Shown: positions 1-9,896, counted from the stretch's first letter. The stretch: 64,000 bases of DNA from Prauserella salsuginis (GCF_024648885.1 NZ_JANBBF010000008.1:1072178-1136177), one strand, 5' to 3'. The notes: a model not told the origin generated them from the letters alone. Program-made: numbers and translations.

Positions 1-579
1 TTTGCGCACCCGCGCGAGCGCGGCGTCGCGTTCGGACCGCAGCGACGCGTCCTCGGTGCGCTGCGCGACGTCGCGGACCCGCGTCGCGGCATCCGGCTGG
101 CCGAGCAACAGCGCCGCCGCGGCGGCGCCCACCGGATCGGTGTCGAACCCGGCTGCCGGGTCGAGCGCGTCCGGCCGGTGCGTCCGTGTCCATTCGACGA
201 CCGCCGTGCGGAACCGCGCCGACTCCCGCAGCCCGGTCAGCAGTGCCGACGCACCCGAGCTGGCTCGTTTCGCCGGTGCGAACCGGGCAACCGGCCTCAG
301 CTGCCGCGGGACGTCGGCAGCCGGGAGAGTGCCCAGCGCTTCCGCCGCGAGTTCGGCGAGGCGGTCCCGCACCGGCTCCGGTAGCGAACGCCAGTCGACG
401 ACCTCGTCCTGTTCCGCATCGGCGGCCGCGTCCGAAGCGCCGGCGCCCGCCTGCCGCACCGCATCACCGGGCTTCCCGTCCGGCACCGGGCCGGAAACGG
501 CGCCGACTGCGGAACCGGCCTCCTGCTGCGGGCCGGACCGGTCCCCGGACGGGTCCGGGCGGTGCGACGACGGGTCCAT
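1..579 (-). CDS. N-terminal part of a NYN/YacP-like RNA-binding protein (runs off the left edge)
   Basis: This is the first 193 codons of a leftward gene whose 3' end is outside the window. The reading frame has strong G/C third-position bias, while the opposite strand reads as arginine/serine-rich shadow. After about 50 residues of disordered, Gly/Pro/Ala-rich sequence comes a helical region (DWRSLPEPVRDRLAELAAEA, then ARFAPAKRA). From memory this resembles the N-terminal half of actinobacterial NYN/YacP-type proteins that sit beside the bcc-oxidase locus. The visible end (VRDVAQRTEDASLRSERDA) looks like the start of a coiled coil. The nuclease-fold NYN domain itself would lie beyond the edge and cannot be checked. 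The ATG is the first start after the in-frame upstream stop. The family call is tentative. Confidence 0.5.
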   Translation of the reverse strand, partial: MDPSSHRPDPSGDRSGPQQEAGSAVGAVSGPVPDGKPGDAVRQAGAGASDAAADAEQDEVVDWRSLPEPVRDRLAELAAEALGTLPAADVPRQLRPVARFAPAKRASSGASALLTGLRESARFRTAVVEWTRTHRPDALDPAAGFDTDPVGAAAAALLLGQPDAATRVRDVAQRTEDASLRSERDAALARVRK

Positions 580-634
580 CCGTCCAGCTTAGGTTCCGCG
601 ACCTCCCGGCTCCCGACCCCGGCGACGTCCGTCG

Positions 635-1447
635 TCAGCCGATGTCGAGTTCCGCCACGACCGGAAGGTGGTCGGACGCCTCCGGCTCCTCGTCGAGCAC
701 CCGCGCGGCCACCGGTGTCACGTCGTCGCCCGCATACACGTAGTCGATGCGCTTCTCCGGTTCCTCCGAGGGCAGGGTCGGCCCGTCGCCCTCACCCACG
801 GCGGGCCAGACGTCGGTCAGCGCGCGGTCGATCGGGGCGAGCTCGGGAGCGCCCGGCTCGGCGTTGAGATCGCCGACGAGCACCGCGCGCCGGGTGTCGC
901 CGATGATGTCGGCGACCTGCCGTCCCTGCGCTGCCCTGTCCGACTGGGACGACGCCGCCAGATGCGTGTCGTAGACGTGGACCCGCTCGCCGCGGATGTT
1001 CAGCTCGGCGTGCAGCAGGCCCCGCTGTTCCTGGTCGGGCGAACGGTGCAGGTACGTGTTCGACGAGTCCACGATCGGATACCGGGACAGGATGGCCGTC
1101 CCGTACTGCACCCGCCGCTCGCCGGGCGCGGATGGCGGGTCGTCGATGTTGGCTCCGAACACGACGTGGTAACCGAGCTTGCGGGCGAGTTCCCGTGCCT
1201 GGTCGGCCCACGCGCTGCGATCCGAGTAGTGGCGGTCGACCTCCTGCAAGCCCGCCACGTCGGCGCCGCTGCGGTCGATCACGCGGGCGATGCGGTCGAG
1301 GTCGAGCGCACCGTCGGTGCCTTCGGCATGGTGGATGTTGAACGACAGGACCGTGAGCGCCCGTTGGTCCGCCGACGCGGGCGTGACCGCTCCGGCCGCC
1401 ATCCCGGCCGCCATCAGTGCCGCCGCCAACCACCGCAGTGTCCGCAT
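635..1447 (-). CDS. secreted endonuclease/exonuclease/phosphatase (EEP) family protein
   Basis: A 270-residue exported metal-dependent phosphoesterase. An N-terminal signal peptide with a hydrophobic core ends in ASA-D around residue 26. The EEP fold motifs follow in order: LSFNIHHAEG (metal-side Asn), GLQEVD (metal Glu), YDTHLA (catalytic His), VGDLNAEPG (Asp/Asn pair) and SDHLPV (terminal Asp-His). Members of this family cleave DNA, phospholipids or phosphoinositides, and the sequence does not show which substrate applies here. The ATG is preceded by GGAGG at good spacing; an in-frame GTG two codons upstream is an alternative. The gene is divergent from the exonuclease gene and convergent on nothing obvious. 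Confidence 0.85.
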   Translation of the reverse strand: MRTLRWLAAALMAAGMAAGAVTPASADQRALTVLSFNIHHAEGTDGALDLDRIARVIDRSGADVAGLQEVDRHYSDRSAWADQARELARKLGYHVVFGANIDDPPSAPGERRVQYGTAILSRYPIVDSSNTYLHRSPDQEQRGLLHAELNIRGERVHVYDTHLAASSQSDRAAQGRQVADIIGDTRRAVLVGDLNAEPGAPELAPIDRALTDVWPAVGEGDGPTLPSEEPEKRIDYVYAGDDVTPVAARVLDEEPEASDHLPVVAELDIG

Positions 1448-1815
1448 CCGCACGCCTCCGCACTCGTCCGTTCCCGCCACCGTCTCCGGCGATCCTGGTC
1501 GAACGACGCGGCCACGCGATGAGCCCCGGGTGAACGCACGCGGAAGATCCCTCCCCGATGTCCGCCTGGTATCGCACGCGGACGCCTCCCCGGCTACCCG
1601 GCCCCGGCCACCGCAATGCCGGCCGCCCGAAGACGACCAGCCAGCGCGCCTTCCGTCACAGCGGCTCCGCGCACGTCCCGCCGACCACCAGACCGCCTCG
1701 TCAGCTTCCGTCTCACCACGGCACCGCCTCACCACGGCACCGCCGGCACTGCGCTGTCGGTCACAGGCCGCGGGCCGTGCACCTGCCGAGGTCGGGGATT
1801 GTCGGGGCCCGCCTC

Positions 1816-1821
1816 TACAGT
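1816..1821 (+). promoter_or_regulatory. -10 box TACAGT, 8 nt before the exonuclease/GIY-YIG gene start
   Basis: TACAGT fits the actinobacterial -10 consensus TANNNT and ends 8 nt before the ATG. No Shine-Dalgarno sequence is present, so the transcript is probably leaderless or nearly so. This supports the chosen ATG over the longer open frame upstream. Confidence 0.5.
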
Positions 1822-1829
1822 CCGCGCCC

Positions 1830-3521
1830 ATGCAGCTGGCTTTCGACGAACTGGGCACCCCGCTGCGCGATGTCACCTTCGTGGTCGTCGACCTGGAGAC
1901 CGCAGGCGGCGCTCCTGGCCCGGACGGCATCACCGAGATCGGCGCCGTGAAAGTCCGCGGGGGCGAGATCCTCGGTGAGTTCGGCACACTCGTGGATCCG
2001 CGCACCTCGATTCCGCCGCAGATCGTCGAACTCACCGGCATCACCACGGCGATGGTCCAGTCCGCACCGCCGATCGACCAGGTGCTGCCCGCCTTCCTGG
2101 AGTTCGCCGCCGGGGCCGTCCTCGTGGCCCACAACGCCGGGTTCGACATGCGCTTCCTGCGCGCCGCCTGCGAAGGCCACGGCTACACGTGGCCGAAACC
2201 GGCCGTCGTGTGCACGCTCACGCTCTCCCGCCGCGTGCTGTCGCAGGCCGACACCCGTTCGCACCGGCTGGCGGCGCTCGCGCGGCTCTTCGGCGCCAGC
2301 AGCACGCCGACCCACCGCGCGCTCGACGACGCCCGCGCCACCGTCGACGTGCTGCACGGGCTGTTGGAGCGCGTCGGCCCGGTCGGGGTGCAGTCGCTGG
2401 AGGAACTGCTCGACTTCCTCCCCGACGTCACGCCCGCCCAGCGGCGCAAACGGTCCCTCGCGGCGCACCTGCCGGAAACGCCCGGGGTGTATATGTTCCG
2501 CGGGCCGAACGACGAGGTGCTCTACGTCGGCACCGCCCGCAACCTGCGGCGGCGTGTCCGGCAGTACTTCACCGGCTCCGAGTCACGCGGCCGCATGCGC
2601 GAAATGGTGGCGCTGGCCGAGCGCGTCGACGGCATCGAATGCGCCCACGCACTCGAAGCCCAGGTGCGGGAACTGCGGCTGCTCGCCGCCCACCGGCCCG
2701 CCTACAACCGGCGTTCGAAGAACCCGCACACCCAGTGGTGGGTCGTGCTCACCGACGAGCCGTTTCCACGGCTGTCGGTCGTACGGTCCGAACGCGACGG
2801 AGCGCTCGGGCCGTTCGGCTCCCAGGCACGGGCGAAAACGGCGGCCGACACCCTGGCCGGTGCCACCGGCCTGCGCACCTGCACGCAGCGCATCCCCGCC
2901 CGCGACCCGCGGGGGACGCCGTGTGTGCTGGCCGAACTCGGCCGGTGCGGAGCACCGTGTGCGGGCAGGCAGAGCGTCGACGAGTACGCCCCCGCCCCGC
3001 GGCAGATCGCCGAGCTGGTCGCCGGTACCGGGGACGCTCCCCTGCACGCCGCGCGCGCCCACATCGACACGCTTGCCGGCGACGGTCACTTCGAGCAGGC
3101 CGCCCGCAGGCGCGACGAGCTGGTCACGCTGCTGCGCGGTGTCGGGACCGCGCACCGGCTCACCGCGCTCGCCGCGATCGAGGAGCTCGTCGCCGCGGCG
3201 CCCGACGGCGCCGGCGGGTGGGAGCTGGCCGTCATCCGGCACGGCAGGCTCGCCTCGGCCGGCGTGGCCAGGCGCGGCACACCGCCCATGCCCGTCGTCG
3301 ACGCACTCGTCGCCTCCGCCGAGACTGTCCTGCCGTCGTCCGGGCCGCTGCGCGGGGCGCCCGCCGAGGAGACCGGCCTACTGCTGCGCTGGCTCACCAC
3401 GCCCGGCCGGAGGCTGGTGCGTACCTCCCGGCCGTGGTCGGAACCCGTCCACGGCGCGGGTGGCTGGGCGCCGTGGCTCGAGAAGGTCGCCACGGCGGCG
3501 ACGCTCGAGAACGTGGGCTGA
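1830..3521 (+). CDS. DEDDh 3'-5' exonuclease fused to a UvrC-type GIY-YIG nuclease
   Basis: A 563-residue two-nuclease protein. Residues 1-190 are a DNA polymerase III epsilon-like exonuclease: Exo I VVVDLETAGG (Asp21, Glu23), Exo II VAHNAGFDMRF and Exo III HRALDDARAT, giving the DEDDh set. Around residues 213-295 is a GIY-YIG domain (ETPGVYMF, then VLYVGTARNLRRRV), followed by a UvrC-like cysteine cluster near residues 370-392 (CVLAELGRCGAPCAG). The C-terminal RNase H-like endonuclease of true UvrC is absent, so it resembles the Cho/UvrC N-terminal half. Mycobacterial Rv2191 has the same architecture in the same neighbourhood. A role in DNA repair is inferred from the domains. It is followed 49 nt later by the Lrp-domain gene. 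Confidence 0.9.
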   Translation: MQLAFDELGTPLRDVTFVVVDLETAGGAPGPDGITEIGAVKVRGGEILGEFGTLVDPRTSIPPQIVELTGITTAMVQSAPPIDQVLPAFLEFAAGAVLVAHNAGFDMRFLRAACEGHGYTWPKPAVVCTLTLSRRVLSQADTRSHRLAALARLFGASSTPTHRALDDARATVDVLHGLLERVGPVGVQSLEELLDFLPDVTPAQRRKRSLAAHLPETPGVYMFRGPNDEVLYVGTARNLRRRVRQYFTGSESRGRMREMVALAERVDGIECAHALEAQVRELRLLAAHRPAYNRRSKNPHTQWWVVLTDEPFPRLSVVRSERDGALGPFGSQARAKTAADTLAGATGLRTCTQRIPARDPRGTPCVLAELGRCGAPCAGRQSVDEYAPAPRQIAELVAGTGDAPLHAARAHIDTLAGDGHFEQAARRRDELVTLLRGVGTAHRLTALAAIEELVAAAPDGAGGWELAVIRHGRLASAGVARRGTPPMPVVDALVASAETVLPSSGPLRGAPAEETGLLLRWLTTPGRRLVRTSRPWSEPVHGAGGWAPWLEKVATAATLENVG

Positions 3522-3570
3522 CCCGCGACTACGATCGCCCCATGACAGTCCGTTCCCCCAGGAGGCCAGT

Positions 3571-3855
3571 GTGATCACCGCGATCGTCCTCATCAGCGCA
3601 GCAGCCGACCGGATTCCCGAAACGGCACAAGAGATCGCGGACATCGACGGCGTGTCCCAGGTCTACTCGTGTGCGGGCGACGTCGACCTGATCGCCATCG
3701 TGCGTGTGGCCTCGCACGAAGACCTGGCCGCGCTCATCCCCGCCAAGATCAGCAAGGTCGACGGCGTCGTCAACACCGACACCCACATTGCCTTCCGCTC
3801 GTACTCCAGTGCGGACACGGGCACGGCGTTCGAGCTGGGCATCGAATCCGCCTGA
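3571..3855 (+). CDS. stand-alone Lrp/AsnC ligand-binding (RAM) domain protein
   Basis: A 94-residue protein made up only of the alpha/beta sandwich effector domain of Lrp/AsnC regulators, with no helix-turn-helix. The signature is visible in VSQVYSCAGDVDLIAIVRV and in the C-terminal segment with IPAKISKVDGVVNTDTHIAF. Such proteins bind amino acids and oligomerise, and may act as sensors or partners of full-length Lrp proteins. The GTG start is set by AGGAGG 6 nt upstream; an ATG 29 nt earlier runs straight into a stop. It sits tail-to-tail with qcrB, separated by a strong hairpin. Confidence 0.85.
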   Translation: MITAIVLISAAADRIPETAQEIADIDGVSQVYSCAGDVDLIAIVRVASHEDLAALIPAKISKVDGVVNTDTHIAFRSYSSADTGTAFELGIESA

Positions 3856-3871
3856 GCCGCCACGGCCGTAC

Positions 3872-3919
3872 ACACGCAGGGAGCCCCCGGTCCTGGTAGA
3901 CCGGGGGCTCCCTGCGTAC
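3872..3919. terminator. bidirectional hairpin between the Lrp-domain gene and qcrB
   Basis: A perfect stem of 17 bp (positions 3874-3890 with 3901-3917), extended by two inner pairs, closes on a 6-nt loop. It lies in the 72-nt gap between two convergent genes and has no clear T-tract, as is usual in high-GC actinomycetes. Confidence 0.85.
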
Positions 3920-3927
3920 TGCCGTGG

Positions 3928-5604
3928 CTACTCGCGCGACGTCGAGCCTGCGGGTGTCTCGGGCTCGCCCGATTCCCCCGACTCCAGCTCGCGGGCGCGC
4001 TGCTGCCGTTCGTGCTCGGCGTGCGCGGCCTCGAGTGCCGCCGTCTCGTCCGCCGGGTCCGGCGACCACCAGCCACCGGGCACCGGTGAACCGGCCGTGC
4101 CGAGCTTGTTCATCTTCTTCGGCACCGGGGCGCCCTGGTACTCGAGCGGCACCGCGTGACCGTGGTCGTCGACCGGGCCGAGCGGCTGGTGCAGCTCGAT
4201 GAACTCACCGTGCGGCAGGCGCTTGATGATGCCGGTCTCCAGACCGTGTTCCAGCACCTCCCTGTCCGACCGTTGCAGGCCGACACAGATCCGATAGGTG
4301 ATCCAGTACGCCAGCGGTGGCAACAACAGGATGCCTATGCGGCCCATCCACGTCGTCGCGTTGAGCGAGATGTCGAACGCGAACGCGAAGATGTCGTTGA
4401 AGCCGGACACCTCCAGCACCATGAAGAACGTCAGCGCCATCACGCCGAGGCTCGTCCGTACCGGTGCGTCCCGCGGCCGTTGCAACAGGTTGTGATGTGC
4501 GGTGTCCTTCGACAGTTTCCGTTCGATGAACGGATACGCGATGAACACCGTGAACAGGATGCCCATGCCGATCGCGCCCGCGAAGAACACCGGAGGCACC
4601 GTGTAGTTGCCGAGATACAGCTCCCACGCAGGCCAGATACGGAGAATGCCGTCGGCCCAGGCCATGTACCAGTCGGGCTGGGACCCCGCGGACACCTGTG
4701 ACGGGTTGTACGGCCCGATGTGCCAGACCGCGTTGATCTGGAACAGACCCGACATCAGCGCGATGAAACCGGTGACCACCGCGAAGAACGCACCCGCCTT
4801 GACGGCGAACACCGGGACGATCCGGACGCCGACGACGTTGGTCTCCTTGCGCTTCTTGCCGGGGAACTGCGTGTGCTTCTGGTACCACACGAGCGCCAGG
4901 TGCACGGCGACCAGCGCGAGCATGATGCCCGGGATGAGCAGGATGTGCAGCGTGTACATCCGCGGCACGATCACCGTGCCCGGGAACTCGCCACCGAACA
5001 GCGCCCAGTGCAGCCACGTGCCGGCCACCGGCACCGACAGCACGATGCCGGACAGCGTCGCGCGGATACCCGTACCGGACAGCAGGTCGTCCGGCAGCGA
5101 GTAGCCGAAGAAGCCTTCGAACGCACCCAGGATCAGCAGCAGCGCACCGATGATCCAGTTGGCCTCGCGAGGACGGCGGAACGCGCCGGTGAAGAACACG
5201 CGGAGCATGTGCACGACCATCGCCGCGACGAAGATCAACGCGGCCCAGTGGTGCACCTGGCGCACGAACAGTCCGCCCCTGACCTCGAACGAGATCTCGA
5301 GCGTGCTCGCCATCGCGCGGGACATCTCGATGCCCTGCAGGTTCTCGTACGGCCCTTCGTAGACCACCTCGGCCATCGACGGGTCGAAGAACAGCGTCAG
5401 GTAGACGCCCGAGAGGATGACGATGATGAAGCTGTAGAGCGCGATCTCCCCGAGCAGGAACGACCAGTGCGTCGGGAAGACCTTGTTCATCTGGTGCCGC
5501 AGGCCCTTGGACAGCATGTACCGCTGGTCGGCGTTGTTCGCCGCCTCGGAGGCGTGCTGCGCGAGAGCGCTGGAGCCCTTGGTCGGTGTCGTCAGTGAGC
5601 TCAT
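3928..5604 (-). CDS. qcrB: ubiquinol/menaquinol-cytochrome c reductase cytochrome b subunit
   Basis: A 558-residue cytochrome b of the bcc complex, which oxidises menaquinol at the Qo site and passes electrons to the Rieske protein and through two b hemes. About eight transmembrane helices are visible. Heme-ligand His residues lie in [11 protein letters not shown] and in [25 protein letters not shown] helices. The Qo motif reads PDWY rather than PEWY, as is normal in actinobacteria. A charged, roughly 120-residue cytoplasmic C-terminal tail is also typical of the phylum. The start codon overlaps the qcrA stop in an ATGA, so translation is coupled. The original start is clear; a longer frame upstream is antisense sequence of qcrA. 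Confidence 0.97.
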   Translation of the reverse strand: MSSLTTPTKGSSALAQHASEAANNADQRYMLSKGLRHQMNKVFPTHWSFLLGEIALYSFIIVILSGVYLTLFFDPSMAEVVYEGPYENLQGIEMSRAMASTLEISFEVRGGLFVRQVHHWAALIFVAAMVVHMLRVFFTGAFRRPREANWIIGALLLILGAFEGFFGYSLPDDLLSGTGIRATLSGIVLSVPVAGTWLHWALFGGEFPGTVIVPRMYTLHILLIPGIMLALVAVHLALVWYQKHTQFPGKKRKETNVVGVRIVPVFAVKAGAFFAVVTGFIALMSGLFQINAVWHIGPYNPSQVSAGSQPDWYMAWADGILRIWPAWELYLGNYTVPPVFFAGAIGMGILFTVFIAYPFIERKLSKDTAHHNLLQRPRDAPVRTSLGVMALTFFMVLEVSGFNDIFAFAFDISLNATTWMGRIGILLLPPLAYWITYRICVGLQRSDREVLEHGLETGIIKRLPHGEFIELHQPLGPVDDHGHAVPLEYQGAPVPKKMNKLGTAGSPVPGGWWSPDPADETAALEAAHAEHERQQRARELESGESGEPETPAGSTSRE

Positions 5605-6746
5605 GACTTGCGCTCCCAGAAACCGGGTCCGATCGGCTCGATGAAGTCGTGCCGGGCGATCAGGTAACCGTCGGTGTGCACCGTGATCGGCAGCTGAGCC
5701 AGCGCACGCGTCGCCGGGCCGAAGACCGGCTTGGCGTAGTTCAGCGCATCGAACTGCGACTGGTGACACGGGCACAGGATGCGGTTGGTCTGCTGCTCGT
5801 ACAGCGACGTCGGGCAACCGACGTGGCTGCAGATCTTGGTGAAGGCGTAGAAGTCGCCGTAGTTGAAGTCCTCCTGGCCCTTGCGCTTCACCGCGTTGGC
5901 GGCGTCCTCGGGACGCAGGCGGATCAACATGACCGGATTGTCGGACCGGCGGACGGCGTGCAGCAGCGCCTCGTGGTCACCGCGCTCGGACTCGCGGAAC
6001 GGGAAGACCGTCTCCATGCCACCCGCGTCGAGCTCCTCGGGACGGACGAGCGAGACCTCGTTCGCGTCGCCGGTGTGGCGGCGCAGATAGACGACCTCGT
6101 CCGGGTGCTCCTTCTGCCAGCCCGTGTGGACCAGGCCGTCCTTGTTGTCGGCGTTGGCGTGCGGGTCCTTGATGAACGACGCCACCGGCAGCGCGACCAC
6201 ACCGAGGCCCAGCGCACCGACACCGAGACCGGCCGTGCGCTTGATCATCGACCGTCGGCCGATGGTCGATGCGTCACCGGCGTCGGCCAGGTGCGCGACG
6301 ATGGTCTTCCGGTCGACCTCGGGCGACCCCTCGCCCATGTTGTCGCTGCGCTGCTGGATCGCGGTCTCGTTCGGGATGAACTTCTTCGCGTACAGCAGCG
6401 CACCGAACGCGATGGCCAGCACCGAGATGCCCATCGTGATGCCCAGCACCGGGGTGTACAGGCTGTACCAGAAGTGCCCGGACTCGTTGCCGCGCGGCTC
6501 GTACTGCCACGGCCACCAGATGAGCGCCACGACGAACGCCAGGCCGGCGAGCGCGGCGACCAGGAACCACAGCGCCACCGCGCGCTCGGCCCGCTTCTCG
6601 GCCTTGGTCCCCTTGACCGGCCACGGGTCCGGGTAATCGACGATCTCGACACCGTCCAGCTGGCCACCCAGCTTGACGAGGTCGTCCCGGCTCATCGCCG
6701 CGAGTTCCTCGTCCGAAGGACGGGGTCCTGGCTCGTTGCCACTCAT
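5601..6746 (-). CDS. qcrA: Rieske iron-sulfur subunit of the bcc complex
   Basis: A 381-residue Rieske protein with three membrane helices, rather than the single one of proteobacterial homologues, which is the actinobacterial form. The [2Fe-2S] site is intact: CSHVGC and CPCHQSQFD supply two Cys and two His, with the bridging disulfide cysteines in the same boxes. It transfers electrons from menaquinol to the c-type hemes of QcrC at the outer face. The ATG lies 2 nt after the qcrC stop and the 3' end overlaps qcrB by 4 nt, so the order is ctaE-qcrC-qcrA-qcrB in one operon. Confidence 0.97.
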   Translation of the reverse strand: MSGNEPGPRPSDEELAAMSRDDLVKLGGQLDGVEIVDYPDPWPVKGTKAEKRAERAVALWFLVAALAGLAFVVALIWWPWQYEPRGNESGHFWYSLYTPVLGITMGISVLAIAFGALLYAKKFIPNETAIQQRSDNMGEGSPEVDRKTIVAHLADAGDASTIGRRSMIKRTAGLGVGALGLGVVALPVASFIKDPHANADNKDGLVHTGWQKEHPDEVVYLRRHTGDANEVSLVRPEELDAGGMETVFPFRESERGDHEALLHAVRRSDNPVMLIRLRPEDAANAVKRKGQEDFNYGDFYAFTKICSHVGCPTSLYEQQTNRILCPCHQSQFDALNYAKPVFGPATRALAQLPITVHTDGYLIARHDFIEPIGPGFWERKS

Positions 6747-6748
6747 GC

Positions 6749-7576
6749 CTATGCCCTCGATCCAATCCACAGGGTAGCGCCGATCAGGGCGCCGATCCCC
6801 ACGACCCACGCGATGACACCTTCGGAAGCCGGCCCGAGGCCGCCCAGCGAGTTACCACCCGGCTGGTTGTTGCCGTCGCTGACCGATTTCACGTAGGCGA
6901 CGATGTCCTGCTTCTCCTCGGGCGTGAGCTGCCGATCCGAGAACTTCGGCATGTTCTGCGGACCGCTCTGCATCGCGGTGTAAATCTCTTCTTCGCTCGC
7001 GGGCGCGAGCTCGGGCGCGTACTTACCGGACGAGAGCGCACCGCCCTGACCGGTGAAGTTGTGGCACGACGCGCAGTTGAGCCGGAACAGCTCACCGCCG
7101 CGTGCCGGGTTCTCGCCCTGAAGCTGCTCGCCGTGCCCCTCGGGGCTCTGCGGTCCCCCACCGTGCGCCTGAATGTAGGCACCGAGCGCGTCGATCTCGG
7201 CAGGCGTGTACTTCGCGGGCTTCCGCGCGGCCTGTGCCTCCTGCCGGACCATCGGCATCCGGCCGCTGGAGACCTGGAAGTACACCGAGGCCTCGCCGAC
7301 GCCGACGAGGCTCGGGCCCTTGTCCTCGACGCCCTGCAGGTTCGACCCGTGGCACGAGATGCAGGTGTTGTTGTAGATCTGCTCGCCCTTGCGCAGCTGG
7401 GCCGAATCCGTCTGCGCCTCGGCGGTCTGCGGCTCCGGCGCGAACACGGCGTACATGCCGCCCGCACCGATCAGCGCCATCGCGAGCGCGGCGAATCCGG
7501 CGACCCGCCTGCGGAACTTCGAGCGGCGGCCCGCTCGCCGGTCGCCCGCCGCTGCGGGCTTCTTCGTGGAGGTCAT
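6749..7576 (-). CDS. qcrC: diheme cytochrome c subunit of the bcc complex
   Basis: A 275-residue membrane-anchored cytochrome cc. There is an N-terminal transmembrane segment around residues 24-45, then two class I cytochrome c domains with heme-attachment boxes CISCH and CASCH, and a C-terminal anchor ([19 protein letters not shown]). The two hemes carry electrons directly to cytochrome aa3 in the actinobacterial supercomplex, replacing a soluble cytochrome c. The ATG at 7576 begins MTSTKK; a TTG four codons upstream, directly after AAGGG, is a less likely alternative start. Confidence 0.95.
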   Translation of the reverse strand: MTSTKKPAAAGDRRAGRRSKFRRRVAGFAALAMALIGAGGMYAVFAPEPQTAEAQTDSAQLRKGEQIYNNTCISCHGSNLQGVEDKGPSLVGVGEASVYFQVSSGRMPMVRQEAQAARKPAKYTPAEIDALGAYIQAHGGGPQSPEGHGEQLQGENPARGGELFRLNCASCHNFTGQGGALSSGKYAPELAPASEEEIYTAMQSGPQNMPKFSDRQLTPEEKQDIVAYVKSVSDGNNQPGGNSLGGLGPASEGVIAWVVGIGALIGATLWIGSRA

Positions 7577-7642
7577 CTTCTGCGGCAACCCTTGCTGTCA
7601 GTTCGGCCGTACTGGGGAGAACGGATCACAGTGGTCAATGCG

Positions 7643-8272
7643 TCAGGGGACGATGTAGATCACCGCGAACAGGCCGATCCACACGATGTCGACGAAGTGC
7701 CAGTAGTACGACACGACGATGGCCGAGGTGGCCTGCGCCGGTGTGAACTTGCTCAACTTCGTCCGGATGAGCAGGTAGACGAACGCGATCAGACCGCCGA
7801 TGACGTGCAGGCCGTGGAAGCCCGTGGTCATGTAGAAGACCGTGCCGTAGGCGCCCGAGGGGATCGTCACACCCTCGCTGATCAGCGTGAGGTACTCGCC
7901 GGCCTGCCCGAGCACGAAGATCGTGCCCATGATCAGCGTGATCAGGTACCAGCGGCGCAGGCCGAAGACGTCACCGCGTTCGGCGGCGAACACGCCGAAC
8001 TGACAGGTGAACGAAGACGCCACCAGGATGATCGTGAACGGCAGCGCGTACGCGATATCGAGGTGGATCAGCTCTCCGGTGGCTTCGTTCACCGGAGGCC
8101 AATGCCCCGTCTCGTTCTGCGCCTTGACCGTGAAGAACATCGCGAACAGCCCAGCGAAGAACATGAGCTCGCTGGCCAGCCAAACAATGGTGCCGACGCT
8201 GACCATGTTCGGCCGGTTCAGCGAGTGCACTCGCTGGCTGATGTTGGGAGCTGCCGTTGTCACGAGTCGCAT
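7643..8272 (-). CDS. ctaE: cytochrome c oxidase subunit III
   Basis: A 209-residue integral membrane protein with five predicted helices, the short bacterial form of aa3 oxidase subunit III. Family signatures include the Glu-bearing helix [29 protein letters not shown] and the C-terminal [19 protein letters not shown]. It stabilises the catalytic subunit I, which is encoded elsewhere. It is the first gene of the ctaE-qcrCAB operon, 66 nt upstream of qcrC. The divergent receiver-like gene and trpD start about 160 nt away on the other strand. Confidence 0.96.
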   Translation of the reverse strand: MRLVTTAAPNISQRVHSLNRPNMVSVGTIVWLASELMFFAGLFAMFFTVKAQNETGHWPPVNEATGELIHLDIAYALPFTIILVASSFTCQFGVFAAERGDVFGLRRWYLITLIMGTIFVLGQAGEYLTLISEGVTIPSGAYGTVFYMTTGFHGLHVIGGLIAFVYLLIRTKLSKFTPAQATSAIVVSYYWHFVDIVWIGLFAVIYIVP

Positions 8273-8433
8273 TATGTCTGTTCGCCTCGCGGCCGTGCAG
8301 CCCGGGTCCTACGGAGAGTCGTGGAAACCTCGAGATCGCCTGGTGATCGCCTGGGTCGAGCGAGCTCGGGACGGTTAACATCGACGCGCGGCGGCAACGA
8401 GGCCGCCCGAACGCCTGACATGGAGGACGGCAG

Positions 8434-8844
8434 ATGACCGATCACCCCCAGCGGATCCTCGTGTTCAGCCACCGCCCCGAGGTCCGTGACACGATCATGG
8501 GCGCCGTGGGGCGCAGGCCCGCTACCGACCTGCCCACGGTGACCTACGTCGAGGCGTCCGGGGTCGCCGACGTACTGGCCGAGATGGACGCCGGCTCCGT
8601 CGACCTCGCTATTCTCGACGGCGAGGCCCAGCCGACGGGCGGCATCGGACTGTGCAGGCAGCTCAAACACGAGATCACCGCCTGCCCGCCGATCGCCGTG
8701 GCCGTGCGGCGCGCCGACGATCGATGGCTCGCGACCTGGTCACAGGCGGACGCCGTCATGGTGCACCCGCTGGATCCCCTCGCCGCCGCCGAAACGATCG
8801 CCGAGGTGCTGCGCAGGCAGCGCCTCACCGCCATACAGGGTTGA
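8434..8844 (+). CDS. degenerate response-regulator receiver-like protein
   Basis: A 136-residue single-domain protein with the alternating strand/helix pattern of CheY-like receivers (RILVFSHRPEVRDTI at the start, DLAILDGEAQPTGGIGLCRQ in the middle). The phospho-acceptor position is plausible (Asp in LAILDG). The N-terminal acidic pair is missing (FSHRPE) and the conserved Lys before Pro is replaced (VMVHPLD). It may be a pseudo-receiver that does not undergo normal phosphorylation. There is no output domain. It lies 8 nt upstream of trpD and is probably co-transcribed with it. Its function is unknown. Confidence 0.7.
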   Translation: MTDHPQRILVFSHRPEVRDTIMGAVGRRPATDLPTVTYVEASGVADVLAEMDAGSVDLAILDGEAQPTGGIGLCRQLKHEITACPPIAVAVRRADDRWLATWSQADAVMVHPLDPLAAAETIAEVLRRQRLTAIQG

Positions 8845-8852
8845 TCTCACAC

Positions 8853-9896
8853 ATGCCTGACGCACCGACCTGGCCCTCGATTCTGGGCAGGCTCATCGAC
8901 CGTGCCGACCTCTCCGAGGAGGAGACGGCGTGGGCGATGGACCAGATCATGACCGACGCCGCGACCCCGTCCCAGATCGGCGGGTTCGCCGTCGGCCTCA
9001 GGGCCAAGGGTGAGACTCCCGCGGAGATCTCCGGTATGGCGTCGGCCATGCTGGCGCACGCGCGCACGCTCGACATCGACTACACGGCCGTCGACATCGT
9101 CGGCACCGGCGGCGACCGCGCGGGGTCGGTGAACATCTCGACGATGTCGTCGCTGGTCGTGGCCGCCACGGGCGCTCCGGTCGTCAAGCACGGCAGCCGG
9201 GCGGCCTCGTCGAAGTCGGGTGCGGCGGATGTGCTGGAGACCATGGGTGTGGCGATCACCATGTCGCCGGAGGACGTGCTGCGGTGCGTCTCCGAGGTCG
9301 GCATCGGGTTCTGCTTCGCGCCCGCGTTCCACCCCGCACTCAAGTACGCGGGTGCGACACGGCGTGAGCTGGGCGTGCCGACCACGTTCAACATGCTCGG
9401 CCCGCTCAGCAACCCGGCGCAGCCGTCGGCGAGCCTCATCGGCTGTGCCTACCGGGACAAGACGCGGGTGCTCGCCGAGGTGTACGCCCACCGCGGGCAC
9501 GACGTGCTGCTGGTCCGTGGTGACGACGGTCTCGATGAGATCACCACCACGACCACGACGACGGCGTGGATCATCACCGGCGGCACGATCCGCGAGACGA
9601 CGATCGATCCGCAGGCTCTGGGGATCCCTCTCGCCACCGAGGCGGACCTGAAGGGCGGGACCCCGGAGATCAACGCCCGGGCCGTCCACGAGCTCGTCAG
9701 CGGCAAAACGGGGCCGGTGCGGGACGCCGTGCTGCTGAACGCCGCGGGCGCGCTCACGGCCTACCACGGTTTCTCCGGCGATCTCGCGGCCGATCTGAGA
9801 GCGCACCTGGAGCGTGCCGCCGAGGCCCTCGACTCCGGTGCGACCGCGGACCTGCTGCAGCGGTGGATCGCCTTCTCGGCGACGACCGCGGGCTGA
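8853..9896 (+). CDS. trpD: anthranilate phosphoribosyltransferase
   Basis: A 347-residue enzyme of tryptophan synthesis that joins anthranilate to PRPP. Conserved boxes are present: GTGGDRAGSVNIST for the PRPP pyrophosphate loop, KHGSRAASSKSGAADVLE for anthranilate/PRPP binding, and an Asp-Glu metal pair (RGDDGLDE). Length is normal. The gene is away from other trp genes and inserted between two oxidase gene groups, the same odd position as mycobacterial Rv2192c. The ATG is chosen because the frame upstream belongs to the receiver-like gene in another phase. Confidence 0.95.
   Translation: MPDAPTWPSILGRLIDRADLSEEETAWAMDQIMTDAATPSQIGGFAVGLRAKGETPAEISGMASAMLAHARTLDIDYTAVDIVGTGGDRAGSVNISTMSSLVVAATGAPVVKHGSRAASSKSGAADVLETMGVAITMSPEDVLRCVSEVGIGFCFAPAFHPALKYAGATRRELGVPTTFNMLGPLSNPAQPSASLIGCAYRDKTRVLAEVYAHRGHDVLLVRGDDGLDEITTTTTTTAWIITGGTIRETTIDPQALGIPLATEADLKGGTPEINARAVHELVSGKTGPVRDAVLLNAAGALTAYHGFSGDLAADLRAHLERAAEALDSGATADLLQRWIAFSATTAG

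Noticed and set aside
635..2149. A 504-codon leftward frame covering the EEP gene and its upstream region
   Set aside because: Only the part after the ATG at 1447 has a signal peptide and conserved motifs; the extension runs antisense to the exonuclease gene and its promoter.
4720..6896. Long rightward frames opposite qcrB and qcrA
   Set aside because: Arg/His-rich shadow composition; the opposite strand encodes unmistakable bcc complex subunits.
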